NCBI RefSeq assembly: GCF_022414575.1
Contig: NZ_JADWYQ010000002.1
Location: 1-64,000, forward strand
Length of the DNA: 64,000 nt
DNA from: Streptomyces sp. MUM 178J
GTDB lineage: Bacteria; Actinomycetota; Actinomycetes; Streptomycetales; Streptomycetaceae
Reading direction: 5' to 3'
Within the stretch, counting starts at the first letter, position 1, and each line of letters starts with the position of its first letter. Under the pieces are notes generated by a model. The model made no database searches and was not told the origin of the DNA. It saw only the letters and a list, made by a program, of their open reading frames with translations. Shown here piece by piece: positions 16,306 to 25,349 of the stretch. The position numbers and the translations under genes are program-made.

Positions 16306-18666
16306 GTGCGGGCCACCGTGCGCTGGGCGCGCGCCGATCTGAGAGCACACCGCGGGCAGGCCGTGTTCGCGGTGCTGGCCAGCGCGGGCATCATCGCCTC
16401 CCTGCTGCTGGCCGTGGCGCTGTCCAGCTATGCGGCCAACCCCTGGCAGCGCATCTTCACCCAGTCCAAGGGCGCGCACGTCTGGCTGCACACGCAGGCC
16501 GGAGCCGGGCAGGACGACGCCGCCGCACTGTCCCGCATCGACGGCGTCACAGGCGTCGCGGGGCCGTACCGCACCGGGCGGGCCGTTCTGGAGGCGCACG
16601 GGACGCGGGCGCAGATCACCCTGCGTGCGGCGCCGGATCAGCCGCCGCAGATCGCGCGGCCGCTGGTGACGGCGGGCCGCTGGCTCACCGCTCCGGACGG
16701 GCGGTCGGACGGGCCGTCGGGCGCGCAGCCGACCGGGCAGCCGGAGATCGTGCTGGAGCGTTCGCTGGCCCGGGTGCTGTGGGCGGAACCCGGCGACACG
16801 ATCACCATGATCGGAGCGGCGGACAGTTCGTCCCGCACGGTGCGGGTCGCCGGCATCGCCGAGGCCGCCGAGCCCGGCTACCGGCCGGGCGGACAGCCCG
16901 GCGCCGGCTGGGTGCTGCCGGCCACGCTGGACCTGGTCGCGCCCGGCAGCGCCGCCCGGAGCGTGGGCCTTCGGCTGGACGATCCCGGCGACACGGACTT
17001 CACCGTCCAGCGAGCCGTCACCCTGCTGGGCGCGGACCGGGTCTCCCAGGTCGTCAAGTGGCAGCAGGTGCGGGCCGAGGCCGGGGGCGACGACCGGCTG
17101 CTGGGTCAGCTCTTCGCGGTCTTCGGCCTCGGCGCCCTGCTGGCCGCCGCGCTCGCCGCGTCCGGGGCGATCAGCGCACGCGTGCGCGGGCAGCTCCGGG
17201 ACATCGCGATCCTCAAGGCCGTCGGCTTCACCCCCGCCCAGGTCGTCCGCGGCTTCCTGGTCCAGCATCTTGCCTTCGCGCTGCTCGGGGCGGCCGTCGG
17301 CACGGCCGCGATCGCGCTGCTCGGCGCCCGCATACCCGGCCGGATCGGCGAGGCGGCCGGGCTCTGGCAGGACCTGCCGGGTCACGGGGCCCAGCTGCTG
17401 GGCATCCCGGCCGCGGCCGTCCTGCTGATCGCGGCGGCCACCTCGCTCGCCGCATGGCGGGCCGGGCGGGTCCCGCCGGTGCCGGTCGTGCGCGCGGTGC
17501 AGCCCTCGGCCGTGCCGATGACGCCCCTCGCCCGGCGGGCGCTGGGACTGCGGGTGCCGCCCGCGCTGGTGCTCGGCTGGCGGGCCGCTTTCCAGCGGCG
17601 GCCGCGCACCCTGGCCGCCCTGGCCAGGACCGCCCTGCCGCTGCTGATGATCACGGCGGCGCTGGTCGCCTCGGCCACCCTGGACGCCTTCCGCAGCCGC
17701 CCGGCCGAGGTGGGGGTGCCCGCGGCGCTCACCGTACGGGCGGAGAGCGGCGCCGTCGCGGGCGAGGGACTCCAGCGGCTGCTGACCGCTCCCCCGGGCG
17801 TCGTGGCTGCGCACCCGGGGGTGGAGGCGGCGGCCCTGGTGCCCGGCCAGACGGGCACGATCACCGTCCGCGGCCTCGGCACCGCGGCGCGGCCGTACCC
17901 CTTCAGCATCGCCGAGGGGCGGGCCCCCGCCGGGCCGGACGAGGCGGTCGCCGGGCAGGGGCTTCTCGATCTGCTGAATGTGCGGATCGGCGACTGGGTG
18001 CGGATGACGGTGCAGGGGCGGCCGCAGATCCTGCACATCGTCGGGCGCAGCATCGAGCCGGAGGCGGGGGGCCGGGTGGTCTCCACGACCCTGGACACCC
18101 TCCAGGAGCGCGATGCGGACATCCGGCCGGACTTCCACCATCTGGTGCTGCGTCCGGACGCCGACGCCTCGGCCGTGCGCGCCGCCCTGGCCGGGGCGGG
18201 GGGCGGCGCACTGGACATCCGTGAGACCGCCAACCCCGCGGACCGGCTGGAACCGGCGCAGGGTGTGATCGCGGCGCTGGTCGGAGTGCTCGCCCTGATC
18301 GGCCTCACGGAGCTGCTGACCCTGGCCGGGACCGGGGTGCGCGACCGCGGCCGGGATCTGCTCGCCCTCAAGGCGATCGGCCTGACGCCGCGCCAGATCA
18401 GCGCGACGATCGTGGCGGCCGCGGGGTTCACCGCACTGGCGGCGGCCGCACTGGGCGCAGGGCTCGGGCTGCTGTCGGGCCACTGGCTCGTCGAGGCCCA
18501 GGGCCGGGCGAGCGGCATCGGCGCGGGGATCGCGCAACTGCCGTCCGCCGGGGTGCTGCTGACCGTGGTCGTCTGCGCCGTGGCGGGCGCGGTCGCGGCG
18601 GCCGCGGTGCCGGCGGCCCGCACCGCACACCGGCGGCTGGCGGACTCCCTGAGCGAAACGCTCTGA
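16306..18666 (+). CDS. ABC transporter permease with two FtsX domains
   Basis: The 786-residue membrane protein starts with GTG and has an N-terminal span (about residues 20-40), a large extracytoplasmic region (about 45-250), and a first FtsX block with several spans (about 260-400). A second extracytoplasmic region and a second FtsX block at the C-terminus (about 640-780, RGRDLLALKAIGLTPRQISATIV) follow. Both blocks carry the ILKAVGFTPAQV-type cytosolic motif that contacts the ATPase. Such duplicated FtsX permeases pair with MacB-like ATPases in actinobacteria. The 3' end of the gene has been partly duplicated just downstream. Confidence 0.9.
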   Translation: MRATVRWARADLRAHRGQAVFAVLASAGIIASLLLAVALSSYAANPWQRIFTQSKGAHVWLHTQAGAGQDDAAALSRIDGVTGVAGPYRTGRAVLEAHGTRAQITLRAAPDQPPQIARPLVTAGRWLTAPDGRSDGPSGAQPTGQPEIVLERSLARVLWAEPGDTITMIGAADSSSRTVRVAGIAEAAEPGYRPGGQPGAGWVLPATLDLVAPGSAARSVGLRLDDPGDTDFTVQRAVTLLGADRVSQVVKWQQVRAEAGGDDRLLGQLFAVFGLGALLAAALAASGAISARVRGQLRDIAILKAVGFTPAQVVRGFLVQHLAFALLGAAVGTAAIALLGARIPGRIGEAAGLWQDLPGHGAQLLGIPAAAVLLIAAATSLAAWRAGRVPPVPVVRAVQPSAVPMTPLARRALGLRVPPALVLGWRAAFQRRPRTLAALARTALPLLMITAALVASATLDAFRSRPAEVGVPAALTVRAESGAVAGEGLQRLLTAPPGVVAAHPGVEAAALVPGQTGTITVRGLGTAARPYPFSIAEGRAPAGPDEAVAGQGLLDLLNVRIGDWVRMTVQGRPQILHIVGRSIEPEAGGRVVSTTLDTLQERDADIRPDFHHLVLRPDADASAVRAALAGAGGGALDIRETANPADRLEPAQGVIAALVGVLALIGLTELLTLAGTGVRDRGRDLLALKAIGLTPRQISATIVAAAGFTALAAAALGAGLGLLSGHWLVEAQGRASGIGAGIAQLPSAGVLLTVVVCAVAGAVAAAAVPAARTAHRRLADSLSETL

Positions 18667-18823
18667 CGCCGGACCGCGCAACCGCCCCACCCACTCGGCG
18701 CGCCATCGCACCCGGACCGCGTGCCACAACGCACTGCCGGCTGGCGAACTCCCCGCGCGAAACGCCCTGCCACCGGACCGCGCAACCGCCCCACCCACTC
18801 GGCGCGCCATCGCACCCGGACCG
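18625..18823. repeat. 104-bp tandem duplication of the permease 3' end
   Basis: A 51-base block (18669-18719) recurs without change at 18773-18823. The sequence before each copy is also related: the final permease codons (GGCGGCTGGCGGACTCCC) match a diverged copy (GCCGGCTGGCGAACTCCC) at about 18737-18754. The period is 104 bases. The second copy has lost the stop codon and is non-coding. It lies in a convergent gap of about 290 bases that otherwise shows nothing. Confidence 0.85.
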
Positions 18824-18958
18824 TGTACGCAGCGCATCATCGCGGCGGCTTCAGGCGCGGCGCGGGTGCGCCGCGGGCCGTCCCGTACGGTTCCCCGCTC
18901 CGCGCGGCGGCGTCCCGCTCCGCACCCCGCGGTCCGGGAGATGGCCGGAGCGGCCCCG

Positions 18959-20212
18959 TCAGCCGGCCGTCGCGGCGGCGGCGACCGCGGCGGCGACCGG
19001 GGCCACGCCGTCCTCCGCACGGAGGCGGGAGGCCAGGGACCGCGCACGGTCGCGGTACGCGGGGAGCGAGACCGCCCGGGTGAGTGCCGTGGCCAGCGCA
19101 GCGGCGGTGAGGCCGTGCAGCGGGACGGACCGGGGGGCGACGCCCAGGGCGATGAGGCGGGACGCCCAGAAGGACGCGTCGAACTGGACGGGGACGGGCA
19201 CCGCGGGAACGCCGGCCCGCAGCGCGGCCGCGGTGGTGCCCGCGCCCGCGTGGTGGACCACCGCGGCCATGTGCGGGAAGACCGCGGCGTGCGGGAGTTC
19301 GCCGACGGTGAGCATGTCGTCTCCTTCGGCGGCCAGCCCGGCCCAGCCGCTCTGGATCACCCCGCGCAGTCCGGCCGCGCGCAGCGCGGTGACGACCGTC
19401 CGGCTGAGGCGGTCACGGTCGGGCACGGTGGCGCTGCCCAGACCCACGAAGACCGGCGGCGGGCCGGCGGCGAGGAAGTCGGCGAGCGGGCGCGGCAGTT
19501 CGCTTCCGGGCGGGTCGTACGGCCACCAGTAGCCCGCGACGTCCAGGCCGGGACGCCAGTCCCGGGGCCGGGGCACCACCAGGGGGCTGAAGCCGTGCTG
19601 GACGGGCCATTCGCGGGCTTCCCGCGCCCGCCGCACGGCGCGCGGGCCGGCCGGGGGCAGCGCCAGCCGGGCCCTCAGGTCCTTGACGGCTGCGGCGAAC
19701 ACCAGGTCGAGGGAGGCGTTCACCAGATGCGCCGCCTGCCGGTTGCCCGCAGCTCCCCAGGAGCGGACGCCCAGCACCGGCGGCGGGAACTCCCGCGTGG
19801 GGGCCAGGGGCTGAAGGTAGACGCCGAGGGCCGGCAGGGCGAGGCCTTCGGCGACGACCTGGCCGAGCGGGGCGACCGTGCCGCCCAGCAGCAGCATGTC
19901 GGACTCCTGCGCGGCCTTGAGCAGCTCTTCGGCCACCGGTCCCGCATGCTCCCGGGCCATGTGCAGCATCCGGGCGAGCTTGCCCGCACCCGTGGCGCTG
20001 CGGTGGAGTGCGAGGCCCCGCTCGGAGTGCAGTTCGGCATACGGGTCCATGGGCAGCGTGTGGAAGCCCAGGCCGGCGGAGCGCGCCAGCGGCTCGAAGC
20101 GCCGGTGGGTGACGAGGGTGACGTCGTGCCCCGCACGGGCGATGCCGTGCCCGAGACCTGTATAGGGCGCCACGTCGCCCCGCGACCCTGCTGTCATGAC
20201 CGCTACGCGCAC
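18959..20212 (-). CDS. UGT/MGT-family glycosyltransferase (GT1)
   Basis: The 417-residue protein has the GT-B layout of sterol and macrolide glucosyltransferases. The N-terminus VAVMTAGSRGDVAPYTGLG forms the acceptor-side Rossmann start. The C-terminal nucleotide-sugar motif is HHAGAGTTAAALRAGVPAVP, followed by QFDASFWASRL. It would transfer a sugar from UDP- or dTDP-sugar to a lipid or polyketide-like acceptor. The GTG at 20212 has only a weak ribosome site; an internal ATG at 20197 is an alternative. The neighbours are another glycosyltransferase and a hopanoid-type methylase, so a lipid acceptor such as a hopanoid or sterol is conceivable but unproven. Confidence 0.85.
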   Translation of the reverse strand: MRVAVMTAGSRGDVAPYTGLGHGIARAGHDVTLVTHRRFEPLARSAGLGFHTLPMDPYAELHSERGLALHRSATGAGKLARMLHMAREHAGPVAEELLKAAQESDMLLLGGTVAPLGQVVAEGLALPALGVYLQPLAPTREFPPPVLGVRSWGAAGNRQAAHLVNASLDLVFAAAVKDLRARLALPPAGPRAVRRAREAREWPVQHGFSPLVVPRPRDWRPGLDVAGYWWPYDPPGSELPRPLADFLAAGPPPVFVGLGSATVPDRDRLSRTVVTALRAAGLRGVIQSGWAGLAAEGDDMLTVGELPHAAVFPHMAAVVHHAGAGTTAAALRAGVPAVPVPVQFDASFWASRLIALGVAPRSVPLHGLTAAALATALTRAVSLPAYRDRARSLASRLRAEDGVAPVAAAVAAAATAG

Positions 20213-20366
20213 GACGGCCAGTATGGACGGCCGCCGTGGCGGCGCCGATGCTTTCCGGCCGCGGCGACGCCCGGACGGCCGCCGTCGGCTCCGCGGACCG
20301 CCTTGACGCCGAAGGGCCCGCCGGACGCCGCCCGGCCAAGGCCGGGGCGCCCGTCCGGTACCGTAC

Positions 20367-20410
20367 GGGCCGGTCCATTGGGCCGGTCCATGTCCTTTGG
20401 GCCGGTCCAT
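20367..20410. repeat. Three copies of GGGCCGGTCCAT in a divergent promoter gap
   Basis: The 12-mer GGGCCGGTCCAT occurs at 20367, 20380 and 20399; the last two copies extend to GGGCCGGTCCATGTCCT. They lie in the 331-base gap between the divergent glycosyltransferase genes (starts at 20212 and 20544), where operators would be expected. The rest of the gap shows nothing I can name. Confidence 0.6.
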
Positions 20411-20543
20411 GTCCTGTGCCGCCTGTGGACGAGCCGGAGATGCGGAGATCGAATACGATCGGCTCATCGGCCTCACGGCCTCGGCAAGGCCGCCTCGGGA
20501 CGGGTCTGCCCGGGACGGGGTCTCCTCGGTAAGGGCTGTTACG

Positions 20544-21872
20544 GTGAGCGATCCGCTGACGGGCATTCCATTCGGGGGAGACCTCGCGCTGCCGTCTCCC
20601 GCCGGCACGCCGTCCGTCGCGGTCCTCGTCGATCTGGTCCGCACCGGCTCCGCCGGCGGCCAGGTCAAATGCTGGGAGCGGTTCGCCGAGGCGGCCGCGG
20701 GGCTGCCCGCCGCGGAGCTCGGCGTCGATCTGACGCTGTATGTGCTCGGCGACAGGCCCCGCATGGAGCCCCTCTCCCCCTCGGTCCGCTTCGTCACCCT
20801 GCCACCGCTGATCAGCACGTCCCCGCTGGTGCGGGACCGCGGAGTCGACGTCTGCGACATCGCGCCGCACCATCCGGCGCTCGGACGGCTGCTCCCCTTC
20901 CACGACGTGTGGCATCTGACCCATGTCTTCTCCTTCGCCACCACCGCGGTGCGCCTCAGCCGCGCGCAGCGCCGCTCGGGGCTGCCCAACCGGGCGGGGC
21001 TCGTCGGCTCGGTCCACACCGATGTGCCCGCCCTCACCGCCCTGTACGTCCAGGAGCTGACCGGCCGGCGCACGGGCCGGGGGCCTCGTGCACTGGCCGA
21101 GGCGAGCGCCGCCCTGGTGCGGCGCAGACGGGACCGGATTCTTAGGGCCTGCGACCGGGTGATGGTCTCCACGCATGCGGAACGCGTCGAGATCGCCGCG
21201 GTGGCGGGCGAGCAGCGGGTGTCGCTGCTGGGCAGGGGCGTGGACCACACCCGCTTCCGCCCCGACCCGTCGGCGCACGCCGAGCTGACCCGGCTCCTCG
21301 GCATCCCCCGGGACCCGGTGCGGGTGCTGTTCGCCGGGCGCGTCGACTCCTCCAAACGGGTCCTGCTGGCGGCGGAGGCCGTACGGCTGCTGCGGCAGCG
21401 GGGCCGCTCGGCGCATCTGGTCGTCGCCGGAGCCGGTCAGGACTCGGCGCGGGTGGCAGGGCTGCTCGGCGGCGGCGCGACGCTGCTCGGCACGCTGGAC
21501 CAGGACCAGCTGGCCCTCGTGTACGCGGGCTGTGACGTCTTCGTCCTCCCGTCCCTGACCGAGACGATCGGCAATGTCGTCGGCGAGGCGATGGCCTGCG
21601 GGCTGCCGGTGGTGCTGCCGGCGGGCGCCCGTACCACCCAGTGGCTTGCGGCCCCCGGCCGGGACGGGCTGACCGTGACGGACGACAGCCCGGCGGGCTG
21701 GGCGGACGCGTTGGCGGCGCTGGCGGACGATCCGGCGGAGCGCGCCGCCATGGGGCGGCGTGCGGCCGCATCGGCCGCCGCCCGCCACCGGACCTGGGCC
21801 GAGGTGCTGACCGAGGATCTGCTGCCGGTGTGGCGCGCGGTCGCGCCGCTCCCGTCGCCCGGGGACGGCTGA
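20544..21872 (+). CDS. GT4-family glycosyltransferase
   Basis: The 442-residue product starts at GTG 20544 (AAGG upstream). It has the GT-B fold of GT4 retaining glycosyltransferases: an N-terminal acceptor domain beginning VAVLVDLVRTGSAGGQV, the mid-protein RVSLLGRGVDHTRFRPD, and the donor-binding C-terminal E-x7-E region (SLTETIGNVVGEAMACGLPVV). It probably glycosylates a lipid or envelope component in the cytoplasm. The DMT transporter gene begins four bases after its stop, so they are co-transcribed and may act together, for example on export of a glycosylated product. Confidence 0.87.
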   Translation: MSDPLTGIPFGGDLALPSPAGTPSVAVLVDLVRTGSAGGQVKCWERFAEAAAGLPAAELGVDLTLYVLGDRPRMEPLSPSVRFVTLPPLISTSPLVRDRGVDVCDIAPHHPALGRLLPFHDVWHLTHVFSFATTAVRLSRAQRRSGLPNRAGLVGSVHTDVPALTALYVQELTGRRTGRGPRALAEASAALVRRRRDRILRACDRVMVSTHAERVEIAAVAGEQRVSLLGRGVDHTRFRPDPSAHAELTRLLGIPRDPVRVLFAGRVDSSKRVLLAAEAVRLLRQRGRSAHLVVAGAGQDSARVAGLLGGGATLLGTLDQDQLALVYAGCDVFVLPSLTETIGNVVGEAMACGLPVVLPAGARTTQWLAAPGRDGLTVTDDSPAGWADALAALADDPAERAAMGRRAAASAAARHRTWAEVLTEDLLPVWRAVAPLPSPGDG

Positions 21873-21876
21873 CGAG

Positions 21877-22776
21877 GTGTGGGGCGCCGTCGTCGCCTCG
21901 CTGGCCGCTGCCGCGTGCTTCGCCCTGGCCGGGGTGCTCCAGCAGCGGGCCGCCGCGCGCCGACCGGACGAGGAGTCCCTCTCCCCCGCCCTGGTGCGGC
22001 ACCTTGTACGGCAGCCGATGTGGCTGGGCGGCATCGGGCTGGCGGTGCTGGCCTACGGCTTCCAGGCCCTGGCCCTCGCACACGCCCCGCTGAGCCTGGT
22101 GCAGCCGCTCATCGTCTGCGAGCTGGTCTTCGCCATCCCGCTGGCCGCGCGGCTGGCCCGGACCCGGCTGGGCCCGCGCGAATGGGCCGGCACCGCGGCG
22201 GTGACCTGCGGTCTCGCGGTCGCCCTGCTCGCCGCTCGGCCCCAGGGGGGCAGCACCGAGGCGAGCCCGGGCGGCTGGCTGCTGACCCTGGGCGCCTTGG
22301 GCGGCCTCGCGGCGGCGGCCCTGGCCGCCGGCCGCGCCGTCGCCGGGCCGCCGAAGGCCTCCCTGATCGCGCTGGCGGCCGGGGTGGTGATGGGCGGCCA
22401 GTCCGTTCTGCTGGACGCGACGGTCGACCGTTTCGACGAGGGCGCGGCGGCGGTCTTCGCCTCCTGGCAGACCTATCTCCTGGTGGCCGCCAGCCTGGGC
22501 GGGCTCCTGCTGATCCAGAGCGCCTTCCAGGCCGGCCCGCTGGCCGCCGGCATGCCCGTCATCGACGCGGCGGAGCCGGCCGTGGCCATCGCGGTGGGCA
22601 TCGGGCTCTTCGGCGAGAGCCTGCGGGGCGGGTGGGCGGCGGGAGTGGCAGCGGGGTGCGGTGCGGTGGTGACGCTGGCCGGGATCGTCGCACTGGACAC
22701 GTCTCCCGTGCTCAGGGCCCTGTACGGCCGCCAGACCGCCGGGCGGCGAAAGGGGGTGCCGTCCGGCGCGGGGTGA
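21877..22776 (+). CDS. DMT-superfamily (EamA-like) membrane transporter
   Basis: The 299-residue protein has about ten hydrophobic spans with the internal duplication of the drug/metabolite transporter superfamily (ALALAHAPLSLVQPLIVCEL in the first half, FQAGPLAAGMPVIDAAEPAV in the second). A GTG start lies four bases past the glycosyltransferase stop, indicating coupling. Many actinobacterial DMT members of this form are annotated as magnesium or small-molecule exporters, so the substrate is unknown. It converges on the hpnR-like gene. Confidence 0.82.
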   Translation: MWGAVVASLAAAACFALAGVLQQRAAARRPDEESLSPALVRHLVRQPMWLGGIGLAVLAYGFQALALAHAPLSLVQPLIVCELVFAIPLAARLARTRLGPREWAGTAAVTCGLAVALLAARPQGGSTEASPGGWLLTLGALGGLAAAALAAGRAVAGPPKASLIALAAGVVMGGQSVLLDATVDRFDEGAAAVFASWQTYLLVAASLGGLLLIQSAFQAGPLAAGMPVIDAAEPAVAIAVGIGLFGESLRGGWAAGVAAGCGAVVTLAGIVALDTSPVLRALYGRQTAGRRKGVPSGAG

Positions 22777-22798
22777 TGCGGATCTGCTCCCCGGCCTT

Positions 22799-22813
22799 CG
22801 GGGCGGAGCCCCG
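22799..22813. terminator. Short hairpin between convergent genes
   Basis: CGGGGC and GCCCCG (six bases each) flank GGA between the stops of the transporter gene and the hpnR-like gene. It resembles the short GC-rich hairpins dispersed through streptomycete intergenic regions. Weak on its own. Confidence 0.35.
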
Positions 22814-22835
22814 GGTGCGGGAAGGGGCCCGTGTC

Positions 22836-24353
22836 TCAGTCCGCCGCTGCGGTCTCCCCGGGCCCCGCCGTCCGCCGCGCGTGCGTCGCCGTTCGGGCGT
22901 GGATGTACAGGTCCTGCCGCGCAGGCGCGGACACCCGGCGCTGCGGGAGCGGGAGTTCGAACTCCACCGGCCGGCGGTGGTCCGCGAGCTGCCGCTGCAC
23001 GTTGTACACACGGCCGAACTTCCACAGCATGCGGGCGAAGTTGGTCTGACCGTGCAGCAGATTGCGTCCCAGCACCCGCATCGCCCCGACCGCCGTCTTC
23101 AGCCCCAGGTGCTTGCGGTTGATGACGGCCTGGGTGCGCACCAGTTCGCGGTAGAAGACGTCGATCGGAAGCTTGGTGGGGACGACGGCGTGCTGGATGT
23201 CGAACAGCCGGTAGTCGCGGGTGGTCAGATGGCGGGCTTCCGTGTGCCAGATCTCGGTCCCGGGGTAGGGGGTCATGACCGTCAGATGCACGATCTCCGG
23301 CACGCTCATGGCGAACTCCCGTACGACGCGGAAGCGTTCCTCGTCCCAGGCGGGGTCGACGATCAGATTGATCGCGACCATGATGCCGAGGCGGCGCGCG
23401 GTCTCCAGGGCGCGGAAGTTGTCGTCCGGGCTCACCCGTTTGCGGTAGAGGTCGAGCCCTTCGGCGTCGATGGCCTCCATGCCGAGGAACATGTAGCGCA
23501 GCCCCAGGCGCGTCCACCTGCGGAAGACCTCCTCGTTGCGGAGCAGCACATCGCTGCGGGTCTCCAGGTAGTAGCGCTTGCGGATCTTCCGGCGTTCCAG
23601 GGCGGCGGCGATGCCGTCGCCGTGTTCGGGGCGGATGAAGGCCACGTCGTCGACGATGAAGACGTTGGGCTCGCGGATCGAGGCCATCTCGTCGGCCGCG
23701 GCCTCGGGCGAGGCCTTGCGGTAGCTGCGGCCGTAGAAGGTCCACGCGGAGCAGAAGGAGCAGTCCCAGGGGCAGCCGCGGGTGAACTCGATCGAGGCGC
23801 AGGGGTCGAGTTCGCCGATGAAGTAGCGGTTGCGCTTGCGCATCAGATCGCGGGCCGGGAGCGGCCGGTCCAGGCTGTCGAGCAGTTTGGGCGCGGGTCC
23901 GCGGCCCTGAGGTGAGACGACGCCGGGCACGGTGTGCGCCGCGCCGTCGCGCGCCGCGGCCAGCAGGGGCGCGACGGCGGGCTCGCCCTCGCCCCGCACG
24001 ATGGCGTCCACCGCGCCGTCCGCCTGCTGCAGCACGTGTTCGGCGATGAAGGACACGCTGTGCCCGCCGAAGAAGACGAAGCACCCCGGAACGGCGGCCT
24101 TGGCGTGGCGGGCGATGTCGATCGCCTCGGGAATGTTCGCCAGATAGTTCAGGGAGACGCCCAGCGCCTCGGGGCGGAACGACGCGATCTCCCTGTCCAG
24201 CAGGGAGCGGGAGAGGACCTGCAGGTCCACCACTCGAACCTCGTGTCCCGCGTCGCGGGCTGCTGCGGCCACCCGTTCCAGGCCCAGGGGCTCAAGGCGC
24301 AGGAAGATCTCCGAGTACATCAGAGCACTCGGGTGAACGAGCATCACACGCAT
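22836..24353 (-). CDS. hpnR: B12-binding radical SAM enzyme, HpnR-like hopanoid C-3 methylase
   Basis: The 505-residue enzyme has an N-terminal cobalamin-binding Rossmann domain (about 1-150, beginning MRVMLVHPSALMYSEIFLRL) and a radical SAM core with cluster cysteines C194, C198 and C201 (RGCPWDCSFC). The N-terminus and LGVSLNYLANIPEAIDIA match HpnR, which adds a methyl group at C-3 of hopanoids using methylcobalamin and SAM. The second of two adjacent ATGs is used because GGAG lies 7 bases upstream. The SDR gene lies upstream on the same strand. Squalene-hopene cyclase is not in the window, so substrate supply would come from elsewhere. Another class-B radical SAM methylase activity remains possible. 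Confidence 0.75.
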   Translation of the reverse strand: MRVMLVHPSALMYSEIFLRLEPLGLERVAAAARDAGHEVRVVDLQVLSRSLLDREIASFRPEALGVSLNYLANIPEAIDIARHAKAAVPGCFVFFGGHSVSFIAEHVLQQADGAVDAIVRGEGEPAVAPLLAAARDGAAHTVPGVVSPQGRGPAPKLLDSLDRPLPARDLMRKRNRYFIGELDPCASIEFTRGCPWDCSFCSAWTFYGRSYRKASPEAAADEMASIREPNVFIVDDVAFIRPEHGDGIAAALERRKIRKRYYLETRSDVLLRNEEVFRRWTRLGLRYMFLGMEAIDAEGLDLYRKRVSPDDNFRALETARRLGIMVAINLIVDPAWDEERFRVVREFAMSVPEIVHLTVMTPYPGTEIWHTEARHLTTRDYRLFDIQHAVVPTKLPIDVFYRELVRTQAVINRKHLGLKTAVGAMRVLGRNLLHGQTNFARMLWKFGRVYNVQRQLADHRRPVEFELPLPQRRVSAPARQDLYIHARTATHARRTAGPGETAAAD

Positions 24354-24437
24354 CATCAGTCTCCAGCCGACAGCTGACGGATTGGTCGACGTCCTCGACG
24401 GGCTTCGCTGCACGTCCCGGCAGTCCTGGGCGGTGGG

Positions 24438-25349
24438 TCAACCGAATCTCCCCGCCAGTCGCCGGAAGAGGCCGGGGGTCGCGCCGTACAGGCGGGCGGG
24501 GAGGCGGAGCCACCGGGGGATGAAGATCTCCTGTCGGCGTCGCCCGCCGGTGACGGCCCGCCACACCTCGTCCGCCACCTGCGCCGGGCTGACCGCGCGG
24601 ACCTTGGTGGGTCGGGGGGTTCCCCTCCGGGCGAAGAACGGGGTGTCCACGATGCCCGGCACGACCAGGCAGACGTGGACGCCCGTGCCCCGCAGCTCGT
24701 AGCGCAGGCTGTCGGCGAAGACGCCGAGCGCCGACTTGGCCGCGGAGTACACGGCCTCGTCCCGGACGCCGACGGCGCCGGCGATCGAACCGATGAGCAC
24801 CAGCTGCCCGCTGCCCCGCTCGACCATCCGGGGCAGCACCGCGCGGACCAGATGGACCAGAGCCGCGAAGTCCACGGACAGCACCTCGTCGATGGCCTTG
24901 TGCGGCATGGCCACGAAGGGCCCCGACCAGCCCACGCCGGCCGAGGCGACCAGGACGTCGACATGGTCGGCGTCCTCCAGGACGGCGTGTGAAAGCCGCT
25001 GCACCGCGGCGGGGTCGGTGAGGTCGGCGGGCACGGCCGAGCCGTGTGTACGGGCCGCCAGCAGCCCCAGGCGCTGTCTGTCACGGCCGTGGAGCAGGAG
25101 CCGCCAGGCCCGCTTGTCGTCGGCGGCGAAGCGGGCGGCGACCGCCGCGCCGATGCCCGAGGACGCTCCGGTGATCAGTGCGACGGGGCCGTCGGCCGGC
25201 TCGCCGGCGGGACGGCCGCGCACCGCTCCGCGGGGCTGACCTGCCGAGCGGCCGGGACCGGCGGCGGAACCCGTGCGGCCGTGCGGTTCTCCCGCGTCGG
25301 GCGGCGGGGGTTCGGGGCCGGGGCCGGTGGCCAGGTATGCGCTCGCCAC
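24438..25349 (-). CDS. Short-chain dehydrogenase/reductase
   Basis: The 303-residue protein carries the classical SDR pattern after an unusual 54-residue Gly/Pro-rich extension: TGASSGIG cofactor motif, NAG-like ASAGVG, catalytic Ser in LIGSIAGAVG and YSAAK (Tyr/Lys pair). An NADP(H) preference is plausible. GTG 25349 has an excellent AAGGAGA site, so the extension looks real. It lies 84 bases upstream of the hpnR-like gene on the same strand, suggesting co-transcription and a lipid or hopanoid substrate (inference only). Confidence 0.87.
   Translation of the reverse strand: MASAYLATGPGPEPPPPDAGEPHGRTGSAAGPGRSAGQPRGAVRGRPAGEPADGPVALITGASSGIGAAVAARFAADDKRAWRLLLHGRDRQRLGLLAARTHGSAVPADLTDPAAVQRLSHAVLEDADHVDVLVASAGVGWSGPFVAMPHKAIDEVLSVDFAALVHLVRAVLPRMVERGSGQLVLIGSIAGAVGVRDEAVYSAAKSALGVFADSLRYELRGTGVHVCLVVPGIVDTPFFARRGTPRPTKVRAVSPAQVADEVWRAVTGGRRRQEIFIPRWLRLPARLYGATPGLFRRLAGRFG

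Noticed and set aside
16198..19047. A 949-codon minus-strand open frame over the ABC permease
   Set aside because: It lies opposite an FtsX-domain permease and shows only low-complexity Gly/Arg/Ala sequence.
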